A DNA stretch of 64,000 bases, taken from Caenorhabditis remanei. Taxonomy: Eukaryota > Nematoda > Chromadorea > Rhabditida > Rhabditidae. A model generated the notes under the pieces. The model did not search any database and was not told where the DNA came from. It worked only from the letters and a program-made list of their open reading frames with translations. Numbering within the stretch: position 1 is the first letter of the stretch; each line of letters begins with the position of its first letter. Location: contig NW_026526025.1 of assembly GCF_010183535.1 (NCBI RefSeq), forward strand, positions 62,001-126,000, written 5' to 3'. Below are positions 1 through 11,954 of the stretch, in pieces. The position numbers were made by a program, and so were the translations under genes.

Positions 1-26
1 TTTCTCGTACCTATCAAGATGATTAT

Positions 27-347
27 TGTGATCAGGCTTGTTTGGAGAGCAATTTTCGGAAAATCGGGGAATCAAAATTTTCACTAACTTCTTTTTTGGA
101 GAATTGGAGAATCTTGGAAAATGCAAAAAAAAAATTCCCAAAAATTTTTTTATAACGGGTTTTTGTTGCATTTTCCAGAATGCAACTTTTTAAATTTTTA
201 TATTCATCATTAAAAGCGTTCACCAGTAAAAATACATCAAAGAGAGAGTTAGAAGTGTCGTCGATTCTACGAAATTATCCGAAAAAAGTTGGAGAATCAG
301 AGAAGTCGGATATCCGATTCTCCAACTCTGAACAAGCTTGATTATGA
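27..347. mobile_element. Possible short inverted-repeat element (MITE-like)
   Basis: The ends carry imperfect inverted repeats around GATCAGGCTTGTTTGGAGAG on the left and its near complement CTCTGAACAAGCTTGAT on the right. Inside, the word GGAGAATC recurs and a perfect small hairpin lies at about 289-328. There is no coding potential. The size and ends fit a non-autonomous DNA transposon remnant, but no target-site duplication is clear. The rest of 1-737 shows only AT-rich sequence, presumably the upstream region of the gene starting at 738. Confidence 0.35.
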
Positions 348-737
348 TGTCCCTTTTTCCGTTGATTACACAATGTCAGAAGTTTTTTGCAGCGATTTTT
401 TCCCAGCCCAAGCTTGAAAGCAGCAATTTGTTGTAATTAACAATATGAACCCTCCTCTTCTAATCACATTTTTTATATACCGCGTTCAAATTCAAAACCA
501 ATTGAATCTCGGCCATATCCTTTCTCTCTTCTCAACTCAGGACGATGTCAATCCCTCTCGCAATCTCACATACGTTCAACCTTACATTCTTGGAAAAGAG
601 CCTATTTCATTATCTGCGTCTCCTCTTTGAAACTAAGTAATGCGTTTGTTTTTGAGAATAGTTTCCTCCGCCGTTTCTCTCTCTTTCGCTTCTTTTTACA
701 CACTAGAAAACATCTGAATAATCATTAATTTGAGAAA

Positions 738-3700
738 ATGATGGCTCAATCAACACTCAACCACAAATCAACTCAATGGAAATACATCCGTATCACGGAT
801 ATGTCGGTCGAGAAAAATGAGGAGGCACCGAATTCATTGGTTAGTTTGAAAACTGTGTATTACTACTACTGTAGTTATAGTTATATGCTTGTAAGTTCGG
901 AGTTGTGAGTCGGTCTGGCGCTTGTGACATTAACGAATAGTATGAAAGGGTTCATGATCATGAAAAAAATTATGGAAGTTTATTTCTATAATTCGATCTG
1001 TTTATGATCTGAGAAACGCAATTATCAAATTAGGCTGGTTATTTTAGTCATCCGTTTCTGGCAACTAACATTTGTATTGGTAGCCAGATGGTGTAGACTG
1101 GAGAAAATTGAGGATGATGATAATAACGTCGGCGGAATGTGTTTGTTTTCTTCTAGTCCACATTATGATGATATTCGAAAATAGTGCATTATGAGGGGGC
1201 AAATAGTTGATTGTTGACCTGTCTACTTGGAGAGTATCTCGGACAGATGAAGAACAAAGAGATGAAAAACTTTCTGTCCTGTCCCACAATTATGACGAAC
1301 GGGTTTTTGAAGAGAATGGAATGTAATACATAGGTTGGCAAGAATGGTTTTCACCATTATTGGTTTTGTAAGTAGTCAGACATATGACATCATTTTTTCT
1401 TGTCGTTTTCACCCTGTGACCTTTTTCCTTATGTTTTCATTCTCGATCGACAACACCTTTGTTAAGTCATTTAAATTTCTTTTCTGTCAAACACCAAAAT
1501 CACCGCCGACATCAAACATAGGATGACTGAAATTTACGAGGATGGTGCCTTGACACACTTTATGTTATTGGGTTTATAAGATTGAGAAAGATGATTTTTC
1601 AATGGTTGAAGAAGCTTGTTCGTTAAGGTTACATGAATACTGGTGAATGAGGATCCGTATAAATCTACCCGGGGAGTTATTTTTTCTGAGCTAGGTTTCT
1701 ACTCTAAATTTGGTTTTGAATGGACGGACTGAATTAGTTATAGTGGCATGAAAAATTTTGTTGTTGACAGCCTGGGATGAATGAAACAATATGAAAATTG
1801 AATATCTTTTCGTAAAATGGAAGAACTTTTGGAAGTTCATTTACTGTTTGGTACTTTCTTATTCAATCTCACAAATGTTTGAAATTTCTCTTGGTTTGCA
1901 GACCGACTGGGTGGCCCATATTCGTGACGGCTCACTGCTTTATCCCAGCCATCGCGTAGTCCCCAAAGACTTCCGGAAGGAGTGCGCTTATGGATACTTC
2001 TTAATTGATATGGACGATGTTGGCGGTGTTACTTTCTTGGAGAAATCATCACGCAACTTCTCGTGGACAGAAGAACAAGTGAAGAAAGTTTCCAATCTCA
2101 CTTCCTTCACCGAAATGATTTCCTCGGTGAGAAGATTATTGTTAACAATAAAAACTTAAAGAATTTGGTTTTAGGTGTCCCATGGCAGTTTCAAGAAGAA
2201 GATGTATCTTCGCGTGGTGCCCTCAATCAAAAGTGACGAAGAGCCACGCGTCTTCATTGACGAGCTTGCCGAAATGGTCCCAATCTTGTGGGAACAACAA
2301 GGGAATCCGTTCGAAAATCCGATGAGTTAGTTTTGTATTGTATTTTTGCAACTCAAACCATTTTTTTTTGTTTGGTTTCTGTGTAAAAATAAGACATTAA
2401 AAATCCGAACATTCAGCTCACATCCTTCAGAAATATAACATATTAAGCAATTTCACCATATGGTTGATGATCACGACAATTACGAGATGTAACTTTTGAT
2501 AATTCTGAAGTTTTGCATCTGATGTTCTCGAATGTAGTCTTTCCAAAATTATACAGTAACATTCAAAAAACCAGACTTGTCAGCAATCGGGCCGGCCCGG
2601 CCCGGGTCGAATTTTCTCTGGGCCCACACTCAAAAGTGGGTACTCATTTTTTAACAAAACTCTCCATAGATTTTCGAAAATTTAGAGTAAAAGTGCTTAA
2701 ATTATCATACACGTTCATCTCTAGATTGAATTTAAAATTTTTTGTCAAAAACTATACTTTTTTTTTAAAGCTTCAAAAGTTTTTCAATACAGGCTTGTCA
2801 ATGGTCGGGCCGTCCCGTGACAAGTCTGCCAAAAACTCAACTTGATGCAATGTTAACATTCATTTTTACTAACTTGGTGAATTTCAGCTCCACAACTAAA
2901 CATCTATCGAAAACTGGGATTCGGTGATCATATCCCGGAAATACTGAGATTCGGCAGAAGCAACATCACAACCCCCTTCTCGGCATTGAAAAGAATTCTC
3001 GAGGAGTATGATATCGATAAGACGTTTTTGACCGTAATAACCAAGCGACTGAATTCCATTCGGTGAGTTTACAGCTTGTGGACGATCCGGGATTCATTAT
3101 TGGAACTGAGAGATCCATGAGAAATGGTGGATCGTACTACCTTCTGAACAAGTGGAGCAATCCAGTCATCAGTCGCTCTCAGGCCACACTGATGCTAGTT
3201 CAGTCCCTCGTTGCCAATGTTAATTGGAGAAGAGCTCCATATTCCTCAAAAGAAGAAGTCGTCAATAAAATATCGGACTTCGCATTGGTTACTGAGGTGA
3301 TAGACTTAATTACAATTCAAAAACCGATATTTTATCTTTTCAGGGGTTCTTCTTCGACATGAGTACCGTCCTCAGAAAGATTGTGGATATTAAAAAGAAC
3401 AATGGAGGGTTATTTAAGGGTATCAAGAAACTCAATATAATATTCCCAACGATGCAACCGTACCACATGCAGGAGATTGGCAAATACAAGGAAATGTGCA
3501 AAGAATACGGGATTACTGAGAAGGTTCTGGAAAACGACTTCATCCATGTCTGGGTTCTTCGAGGATTGTTGATGATCGGATGCATTGAAAGTGTTTTTAC
3601 TGGAGAGTGCTGCCTCTCCTTATTGAAACCACTTATTGCGGATACAGTTCTCGACGCGATGATGTCTAGATTTCCAAATGACTATCGGGACTTCATCTGT

Positions 3701-4104
3701 CACAATTCCGTAAGTGAATACATGTTCTTGTTTAAAGCCGAAACGAATTTCATTCAGGACAACAACATTCCTCCTTGTACTGTTCATTTCAACAGAGAAA
3801 ACGGTCTTGTCTTAGGTAAAATTTCATAATGCAAATATTGCAAAAAGAAAATGGAAAATAATTCTAGGTCCACGTTGCCCCAATTGCAATAAGACCCGGG
3901 TTGAAGTATTGGTAGCCGAAACTGCATTCAACACGAAAAACGCCAAATGTTATAGCTCGCTTGAAGAAAAAGAAATTGCTGAAAAAGCTAGAAACGAGCT
4001 GTAAGTTACATTTCACATTTAAATTAAAAATGGAGTTGATTTTCAGGAAAATAAAAAACTTTAGAAAGCAAGCCAATCTGAGATCATCGCTGCGTGAATC
4101 GTGA
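738..4104 (+). CDS. Unknown nematode protein, family X member 1 (nine exons)
   Basis: Family not recognised. The proposed exons are 738-839, 1901-2126, 2175-2325, 2888-3033, 3075-3296, 3344-3709, 3758-3815, 3868-4000 and 4047-4104. All junctions have GT/AG ends and keep frame, ending in TGA at 4102. The start was chosen because its exon aligns with the first exon of the paralogue at 11955-13863 (both end in PNSL at the same intron position). Shared blocks include an FxDE core, a P(F/Y)ENP motif, an (D/N)IDK-(T/S)-(F/L)LT segment and LVDDP. The C-terminal exon has one CPNC pair. No signal peptide is seen; exon 6 has one hydrophobic helix (WVLRGLLMIG). Intron 1 is unusually long, intron 3 holds a small transposon, and a Tc1/mariner-like MITE starts six bases after the stop. 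Confidence 0.72.
2573..2828. mobile_element. GGGCCGGCCC-rich MITE, copy 1 (in intron)
   Basis: The terminal inverted repeat AGACTTGTCA is exact at both ends. Just inside each end is a GC-rich block of GGGCCGGCCC type, unlike the AT-rich interior. A second copy of the family is at 30225-30504. It lies wholly inside intron 3 of the gene at 738-4104. There is no open reading frame of note, so this is a non-autonomous DNA element. Confidence 0.72.
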
Positions 4105-4109
4105 GTTTA

Positions 4110-4747
4110 CAGTAGCGATCATAGGTGAGTACACCTGCATACTTTCATATGTATCTCAGCTGAAATAAGACCGTTTTGCACAAACTTTTTTTTCAAAGAT
4201 AGCTGAAACATTCAGCAATACGAAAATCAGTTTTTTGAAATAGTTCTAATTCTGATTTTTTTGATAATCGATTTTTCCTGATCGTGATTTGAAAATTCGA
4301 AAAAAAACATTTTATTTTTCTCTTGGAGTTATTGAGTTTTTAATGTCAAAATGTTGGAAAACACTCAAATAAACAAAAAATTATGTTGAATTGGCATTCT
4401 ACTTTCTGAGCATCGTGCCACAGCTCCAGAAGTCAAAAGCGGCGCCCTCGGGAAAACTTTCATAACTCATCAAAAAATTGTCCAAATTAGTCGAAAAATG
4501 TACCAAAAGATGTGTCTTGAGCTTTTCTACAAACGAACATCAAAAAGTTACATTTTTAGAAAAAAATAATTTTTCTAATTTTTTTCACTCAAAAATTTTT
4601 TATTCCCATTTTTTTCCTAATTTTCGATATTTTCTGGCTACAAAACGAACATACCTCTCACAAACTGGATACGAAGTGTTTTTTCACACATAATCAAACA
4701 CATTTCTGCATTCTTTCTTTGTTTGTACTCACCTATGATCGCTACTG
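4110..4747. mobile_element. Tc1/mariner-type MITE with TA target duplication
   Basis: A 24-bp perfect terminal inverted repeat starting CAGTAGCGATCATAGGTGAG is present at both ends, flanked by TA at 4108-4109 and 4748-4749. A CAGT start plus TA duplication is the hallmark of the Tc1/mariner superfamily. The 638-bp interior is AT-rich and non-coding, so it depends on a transposase elsewhere. It sits between the stop codon of the gene ending at 4104 and the 3' end of the opposing receptor pseudogene. Confidence 0.82.
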
Positions 4748-4854
4748 TACATCACTTGGTGAATGAAGTCACAACAGCAACATTTTTTTTTCGAAACATT
4801 TGTTTTATTTTGCCATTCATCTGGCAAAAATATTACTTTATACTTCTACTGCTG

Positions 4855-6459
4855 TCAGGTCACCTGGTGAGAAAAGGACACCAGCAAATATGGTTGCGTG
4901 AACGATAATCCATCACTAACAAAGGGAAGTATATGAAGTAATATCCCGGCTGATGGAGATTCTTTCAAAATAATCCTCGTGATGCTCAGAGCACATCCGA
5001 CAATTTGAACGAAGCATGTCAGTAGTAACATAATGATTATATTGAAAATAATCCTTTTCTTGTATCCGGACAAGTCCGGAAGTCTTTGAAGAGTTATATA
5101 ACTTGCACAATTGACCAGTAGAGAAATACATGTGATGATTCCCATGACCCATATTAGATATTGAAAACAATCGTAGAGGTTCTAAAATTTTGTTGTCGAT
5201 TAGCGGTATTGTCAATTTGACAAAGATATTTATGTGAATATTTTAATCGAAAAAAAATTACACAGTGTTGTTTATTTTCAATTTGAAGCCCCACTGAAGA
5301 ATCTCACATAAAGAATTTTACATAATTCATTTTTCAACAGTTTACTTCAAACGCATTCAATAAAATAAATAACATTTATGCGTTGTTTCAAATTGAAAAA
5401 AAGTTTAACTGATTTGAGAGAGTTTAAACAATCAGAAAAGTTCAGAAAAACAGGCCAAAATCAAAGGCACTCCTTCTCAAAAAAAGCTTACTGACTTTTG
5501 ATCCCATTTTTAGAAAAGATGGGTGATAGAGACAGAGAAGAAATTATATGAGAATACTGACCACTGAATTTGAGACAATAAGAGTGATACTATTAATACT
5601 AAAAAAACTGAATACAAGGATTGAAGTAAAGCGAACAAAACTGGAAAGTTATTTTTTTCGAATTTTCAGATGTTCTTTTGCTATGTAGTTGTGATTTTCA
5701 TTATATAAAAAGTAGTCATTGGAGACCGAATTTCAAATCATTTCACACCCACTTAAATGAAAAACAGTAAGGTTAACTTACTAGTGGATGGGATAGCTGA
5801 TAATATTCCATCCCCTCATTATAAATAATTTCTGATTCATAGCGAAAATAGCGAATCGTGTCGAGAAGTGGTAATACCAACACACAAAATATCGCAACCA
5901 ACATTATCACAATCAAGCAAATCTGCAAGTTTTTTTTATTTCGTTCATCTGCTATAAAGTTCTCACTGGTGTACTTTCAGCTAAATGTCTTCTTCTCATA
6001 ACTCTCAATCGATCGAAGGAAATCAACAGAGTCATCCCGTACTGGACATATGCCATATGATAGGTAATAGCAGTTAGAGAATTTATGACAATGTTGTAAT
6101 CTGGACAATTAGTATGAATATGGAAAAAATTGAAATTCTATGGCTATATGCTTCCGATTATTTGCTAGATGAAATAACTCACCCATGTTTTTATAAAAAC
6201 CGGAACAAATACTATCTCGACTGGTAACGGAACTTAGTCTAAACACAATAAATGCATTGAAATATGTGATAATATTGATGCATCCATCCAATATGTATAA
6301 CATGAAAAATTACGAATTGAAAGTTTTCCAATGTTTGAAAATAATGAAAAACGTGACTAAATATAAAAACACCGATAGAACGCCCAATATAATAGAAATC
6401 CCAAACAACACTGGAGCGATTATCATTTTCAATTTTAAGACTAAACAGAATACTATCAT
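4855..6459 (-). pseudogene. Serpentine chemoreceptor of SRG/SRV type, in-frame stop
   Basis: Exons read on the minus strand are 6459-6183, 6100-5967, 5922-5782 and 5181-4855, all with GT/AG introns. They give the seven hydrophobic segments of a nematode chemoreceptor: TM1 (VLFGISIILGVLSVF), a KHWKTFNS loop, TM2 after LDGCINIITYFNAF, TM3 ending in SFDRLRVMRRRH, TM4, TM5, and a TM7 with SDGLSFTQPYLLV. The TM1-loop-TM2 layout and the TM7 S-(D)-x-L-S-x-(T)QP motif fit the SRG superfamily; the exact class is uncertain. An in-frame TAA at 6310-6312 lies in the TM1-TM2 loop, so the copy is probably dead unless the base is a sequencing error. The reading ends two codons after TM7 without a long tail. 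Confidence 0.68.
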
Positions 6460-7973
6460 CTCCGACTACCATCTCCAGTTTTTGAAACCACGCCCTTCCT
6501 CCAATAGTCCTTTTAGAAAGTACACCGCATCACAAAGTTGGGTACAAATTTGTGAAGATTTTGTGACTAGCTATGACAAATTGCTTAAAAATGATGAGAA
6601 ATCCGTATTCACTCAAAAAGTTCATGAATGTGATCAATCCCAAGGGAACGAGTCGTTATTTAGTACACACACTTTGAGTTAATTATGACACATTATTATG
6701 TGATGTTTTAATCTTCTTGTTATGAAATTTCTAATAGTTCTTGATGGTTATACATTTTGTAATTTCTGTCGTCTAATTAGAAAAAATAATAACTGCACGT
6801 TTTTATTGATAAAACAAAACGTGATCGGGAACGTGTGCCAAGATCAGAAAGAATGATTAGAGTAGAAATAGATAATACAGAGTTAGGGCAGTGAATATTA
6901 AAAACCAAACGGATGAGATTCAGAGAGGGGGGGGGGGAGGGAGATATAGCAAATTAGTGTATGAAAACGGATGTTGATGAATCAAAGAATAACACACACA
7001 ACAAATAATTTTTTAAAGTAAGGTCGGGGATGTTCATATCACTAACATATTCGAACATAATCTAGAAGATATCATGTCTATAAATTACAAGAATAGTAGC
7101 ATTAAATGTACTTTTCAAAACAAATATATAACTTGAACGTACGCTCGACTAAAACTCAAATTTAGAAGCGTGGTAACAAAAAAGTGTGGCTTCTTGTAGG
7201 GACATATGTGTGGCTTCTTGTAGGAACGGAAAAAGGGATATAGCTTTCACATGTTTTAAAAAACTAGTGAGACAAACAATGTATAAGAAAAATTTATCAA
7301 TCAAACTTGCTCTTGTGCAATTTTACGTCTGCTCAAAATTTCAACTTCACTTTTAGTGCAATACTTTCGGTTAAACCTAATAGATAATTTGAAGAAATGG
7401 GGTTAGGGCTCACACTTAAAGATAGATTTTTTGGAAATCCAACTGGGCGTGTACAAGACGATTCAAAACAACAAACTCGAAGACCGAGTGCAGAAGAACG
7501 CGAGGAAGGTGGAGAGAACACTATTTGTCTCGGTTGGAACCTGCAATAATAGCATTTACAATGTGTCGTAGAAATTTTTTCATCTAGTGGCGAATGAACT
7601 AATTGTAATCGGGTTAAATCCGAACCACATTAATAAAACATGCAAAAATGAATCGTCGAATAAGTTTTACTTAAACGAGTTGCCATCTTTGTGGAAAAAA
7701 TCATTAGATATTCCTACTGCCAGTAATTATAAACTAACATTGACTTTGAAAGATATTAAATTAATGTTTTGACTGGTGCGATTATTATGAAGTTTCTCAC
7801 AATCAATATGCATCGACTAAAAACGCTCTATTCAAAATATTCATCAAAAATGGCTTCAACATCCAAGAAAGCTAACTTATTGCATCTAGTTTTATAAACA
7901 AACTATGGAATATGTAGAACCGTAAGGAAAAAGACAAACAAAAAGAACTCATTCATGACATGACCTAGAAAAA
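6460..7973. other. Intergenic stretch, no gene seen
   Basis: AT-rich sequence with no convincing exon. It holds a run of about eleven G at 6927-6937, and a direct repeat of GTGTGGCTTCTTGTAGG near 7184 and 7208. Upstream of 6459 it may contain the promoter of the receptor pseudogene. Confidence 0.5.
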
Positions 7974-9688
7974 TTAGGGCTGGAACGCTGAATTTAGATT
8001 TTATGGTTTCATGTTTAAAATTTGAAGTTTTAACCTTTCAAAATATCTGCAGGTCGCTTTCTCGAGCTGCCCTTATTCGTTTTATCAGCGAACACCATTA
8101 TTCCATCGTTGTCTAAGTTGCTTGGTCTTGGTCCTGAAGACGGTGGTGGGGCAGTCAACATCAAATCGGACATTGTCTGATCAGCTGAAAAAGTTTAACT
8201 GTTTCAAGGTAAAATACTCTGATTTTTGTATTCATGAATAAACGAGTGAAAAAATTGGAAACGTGTTGTTTTTTTCCGAATTGATAAAAAATCAGTTCTA
8301 AGAGTAATGAATATTGAAAGTGACTAAAACGTTGTGTGTAGTCGTCCGCTTGTCAATTTACTGACTTTTTAAAAACTATACATTACTAGAATAAATTCCC
8401 ACCATTAAAAATGAGCTTACCAGTTGGTTCGAATGGCACCGCGTTTGTTTTTCCTGAAGCCGGAGTCTGTAGTAGTGAACATTTATTTTTGGTAGGACAC
8501 GGTCCTGCAGGAGGCGGTGGGACCCAAGCCATAGTTCCATAGTCTGAAAAAAAACTCAATCAATGATGGAAACGATATGTTTGAAACTGAACGGACATTT
8601 ATGTGACGCTACAATTACTTGGCTAGACAATCTATTTCGAATAAAACTCTAAAACCAGCCAACTTCCTATCGCTATTTTGTGGCAATTGAGTGTATTACC
8701 ATTAAGATGATCGTAACCCATTTCTCTCAATCACTCCTTTTAAAGTTAAATGAAGTCACCTGGCTCCTTCGAGATTGTTTCCTTCTTTTCATCTCCACAT
8801 GGACTATTGTTGTCCAGCTCATTTGGACTCGAAGCCAGATCAGTTGACGAGCAGCCCGAACCAAGATCTTTTGACTGATTAACTGAAAAATGTTCAATGA
8901 GTCTCAAAAATCCAAATAGTTTACTTTTCTCACTACTTTGCACTCAAACGTTCAGCAACTAACATAAAAAATACGTGAGAAGGATGATTGCTGTGTTTTC
9001 TAAAAACTGACCTGGTGACAATAAAGATCGTCTCCATTCTTTGAGCTTAGTTATACTGTCATAAACCTCAGTGACAGGATCCGTTGTTGTTTGCTGCAAT
9101 ATCATGGTACTTTATTTTATTATCAAAACTTTGAAAACAACTCTCTTTTTCTTTCTAATTTTCAAATTATAATACAAAACTTTTACGACCTTTGCAGTGG
9201 CTGGCACGATGCAAAGTTGCGTTGTCCTTCTCTACACTCGATGTGGTTGCAATTTATGATACACAAAACGAAGGAACTAAAAGAGTAAAAAAGTAAAAGC
9301 ACGCGAGTGGGAGAAAAGGGTTTTTTTAATTACTAGTTTTGCAAAAAAATTGAAAAAAAAAACTACAACGAGAATTTTGACCACTTGTGCTTAAAATCTT
9401 GTCAGTCAGACATTTCCAAAAACGTTTCCTCCCATATTAAAAAAAGCAAGTAAACTATCCTCACTTTCATTCCTCTCGTCAGCTCTCGTGGAGCATTCAA
9501 TTGAGCTAGGCGTGCATTTTCTGCTTCCTGTCTCGCGTTTCGTTCCTTCTCCTTTACCTGAGAAAGGTAAATTAGTTTCTAATTAACATCATGATTGAAA
9601 TCTAGCTCACCGTGTTAATTTTTTTAATCACTGCTTTACATACTGTTTTTGTCTCACGATTTTTGTTTCTTTTTGGATCTTTTGCCAT
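7974..9688 (-). CDS. Small unknown protein, basic N-terminus, Pro/Ser-rich body
   Basis: Not recognised. The exons on the minus strand are 9688-9611, 9557-9465, 9093-9012, 8882-8760, 8543-8421, 8184-8035 and 7987-7974. Each is bounded by standard splice sites and in compatible phase, giving about 220 residues. It begins MAKDPKRNKNRETK, then has a charged, probably helical stretch (KEKERNARQEAENARLAQL). Low-complexity segments with PPPPAGP and APPPSSGP follow. There are no membrane segments or catalytic motifs. The short last exon (AFQP, then TAA) follows a 47-bp intron, and this end is the least certain part. Disordered, nuclear-type composition is inferred only. Confidence 0.55.
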
Positions 9689-10063
9689 TTGAAGTGTTTT
9701 CTTTGAAACTATTTGAATTCGAAGGAAGCCGAAATTTGATGAAGTTCTGTCAGATTAGAAGTGTGTGAGATCAGTAAGAAGAAAAAGGAAAGACGGAAAA
9801 GGAAACAAGCAAACAGAACCGATTGGTGGAGTAAAAAAGTGAGAGAAAAGACGGACGGTGCAGCAAGAAAGTGATGTCTAATGAAAGAACATTTACATGT
9901 CCTTGAAAAACAAAAACATTGTTTCTTCTGCATTTGAATATGAGAAAAAACTAATCAATTGTATGAAGCAATCAGACAGAAAAGTTCAACTCAACGTGTG
10001 GCATCTACTAGAATACAAATGAAATCACGAAAAAGTTACAAAGTGATGCTTAGTGGTCTAGAG

Positions 10064-11060
10064 AACATCTAGCGTGGTGTGTCCCCCGACAGGAAGGCAA
10101 AAGTGTCAAGTGCCAGAGGTCCTGCCCACATGTGAGCACGAGTGATACTGTAGAGGCGGGCGGAAAGCGGGAGAGAAGGCGGCAACAAAAAGAAGCGCGC
10201 ACCATAAACTGTACCAGAAGTGTGATGAGGTCACCGACTGGCTTTTGAGGTAAAATAAACAAATTGGGTAGATGCGAGCATTGTACGTTAACGATGTATA
10301 GCAAGTAGTTTATTACACCGTCGTTTCGAGGGATTCTTACGCTCATAGATTTACGCGTATCCGAGTTGAGCAGAATGCGGTGTTTGAAATGGCGGAAAGC
10401 GGAGTGGAATATTTTTGAGCGGAAGGTAGTTGACGGAAGACGGAATAGAAAATGTTCGGCGCAAGGTGGAATGCAAAAAATGCCAAAAAGCTGAAAGCGG
10501 AACAGAAAGTAATTTTTCAGAAGACAATTTTGGCCTTATTTTGTTGAAAACCCCGTCATACTATTAAAATGTGTGTTAATTTTTGTTTTTTTGGTAAAAA
10601 TTGATAGTTTTGCTGCGAAAAACCTCCAAAATATACAAATGAATTCGAGTAGGCGAACAAATTTTTCAAGCTGATATCCAGGCAAAAGCGGAAAAAAAAT
10701 TTCAAAATGATGGAAAGCGGAACACGGAATTTAAAAAAAATTGGCGCAAGGCGGAATTCTACTCAACTCTGGTCTCCTAACAGGAAGGCAGAAATGTGAA
10801 GTGCCAGAGTTCCTGCCCAAATGTGAGCACGAGTGATACTGTAGAAGCGGGCGGAGAGCGGGAGAAAAGCGGGGGAGGAGGTGGCAACAAAAAGAAGCGC
10901 CCACCATAAACTGTACCAGAAGTGTGATGAGGTCACCGACTGTCTTTTGAAGTAAAATAAACATTTTGGGTAGATGCGAGCATTGTACGTTAACGATGTA
11001 TACAAAGTAGTTTATTATACCGTCGTTTAGAGGGATTCTTATGCTCATTAGCATGCGTGT
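10064..11060. repeat. Dispersed repeat A, copy 1, with internal duplication
   Basis: The segment 10064-10975 matches 21659-22567 almost base for base. Within each copy a roughly 270-bp block is present twice (about 10086-10355 and 10777-11050). The sequence is studded with GGCGGAAAGCGGA-like words and is more GC-rich than its surroundings. Reading frames inside it run across the repeat without splice logic and are not called as genes. No terminal inverted repeats were seen. Confidence 0.75.
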
Positions 11061-11954
11061 GTCAAAGTTTTCAAGTTGATATCCTCGAGGCAAAAGGCAG
11101 AAAAAACTTCAAAATGGCGGAAAACGGAAGGCGGAAAGCGGGATTGAAAAAAATTTCGGCGATGAGAAAAAAAGTGTCATCAGCGAAAAACTGAAATCGG
11201 AAAGCGGAATTCCGATCAACCTCATTTGATTTATGGAAATGTAAAAACTAAAGCAATGAATTCATTCAACCTAAACGTTATTGAAAAAGTGCTGCTGTTA
11301 AAATAAATTCTGATAATTTCAACAAAAAAAACTATCTCCCATACCTCATTATACGAAACAAGTTTGCACGGGAACATTTTTCATTCATCATATCACTAAT
11401 AAATACATCCTGTGTTTAAACGACTAAACGAGACAAGAGAAAATTGAACACATTTTTAGAAAATTTGAATTAACCTTCGTGACTTTCCGTTATTTCAGAC
11501 GTGACACTGATATGTCAAGATTGTTATCACAAATGTAATGTTTCCGCTTGTTCAACTTGTATTTTTTTCCTGTTTTTGAATTACTGTGACTCCAGACATT
11601 CTATAAGTTGAATTCTCCGTTATCTAAACGCTTCACATATATTTGTGATGTACTGGGTTAGTAAACATATTTATCATAAAGAAGTATGGCAAAATAAACA
11701 CATTTACAACGGGTTGGAAGAACAGAGGTGAGGGGACGAGAATTTATAAATTTGGGTAGGTTTCTTGGCAAGAGCAAATTTTTAGAAAAACCCGATTCAA
11801 GTTATATAGCACAATAAGGAAAAATTGAAATGAAAATGAGATGGTAAGTAGAATGTTTGACATCAAAAATGAGAATGACAAAATTACGAAAATTAAAAAC
11901 TTTAGATTGTTGCTAGATAAACTTGTATACGTAGATGTGTTGCTTGAGGAACTA
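11061..11954. other. Intergenic stretch, 3' flank of next gene
   Basis: The first 160 bp still carry GCGGAAAGCGG words like repeat A. The rest is AT-rich with no exon that could be supported; it probably contains the 3' UTR of the minus-strand gene ending at 11955. Confidence 0.45.

Noticed and set aside
7333..7521. Minus-strand frame of 62 codons
   Set aside because: Low-complexity, no splice neighbours and no paralogue in the window.
8200..8207. CTGTTTCA, resembling the upstream motif of nematode piRNA genes
   Set aside because: A single octamer inside an intron flank; expected by chance in 64 kb and no cluster was seen.
10050..11093. Minus-strand frames of 98-120 codons in repeat A, with similar ones at 21568-22628
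   Set aside because: They cross the repeat boundary into unrelated flanks, share no splice structure, and similarity equals DNA similarity.
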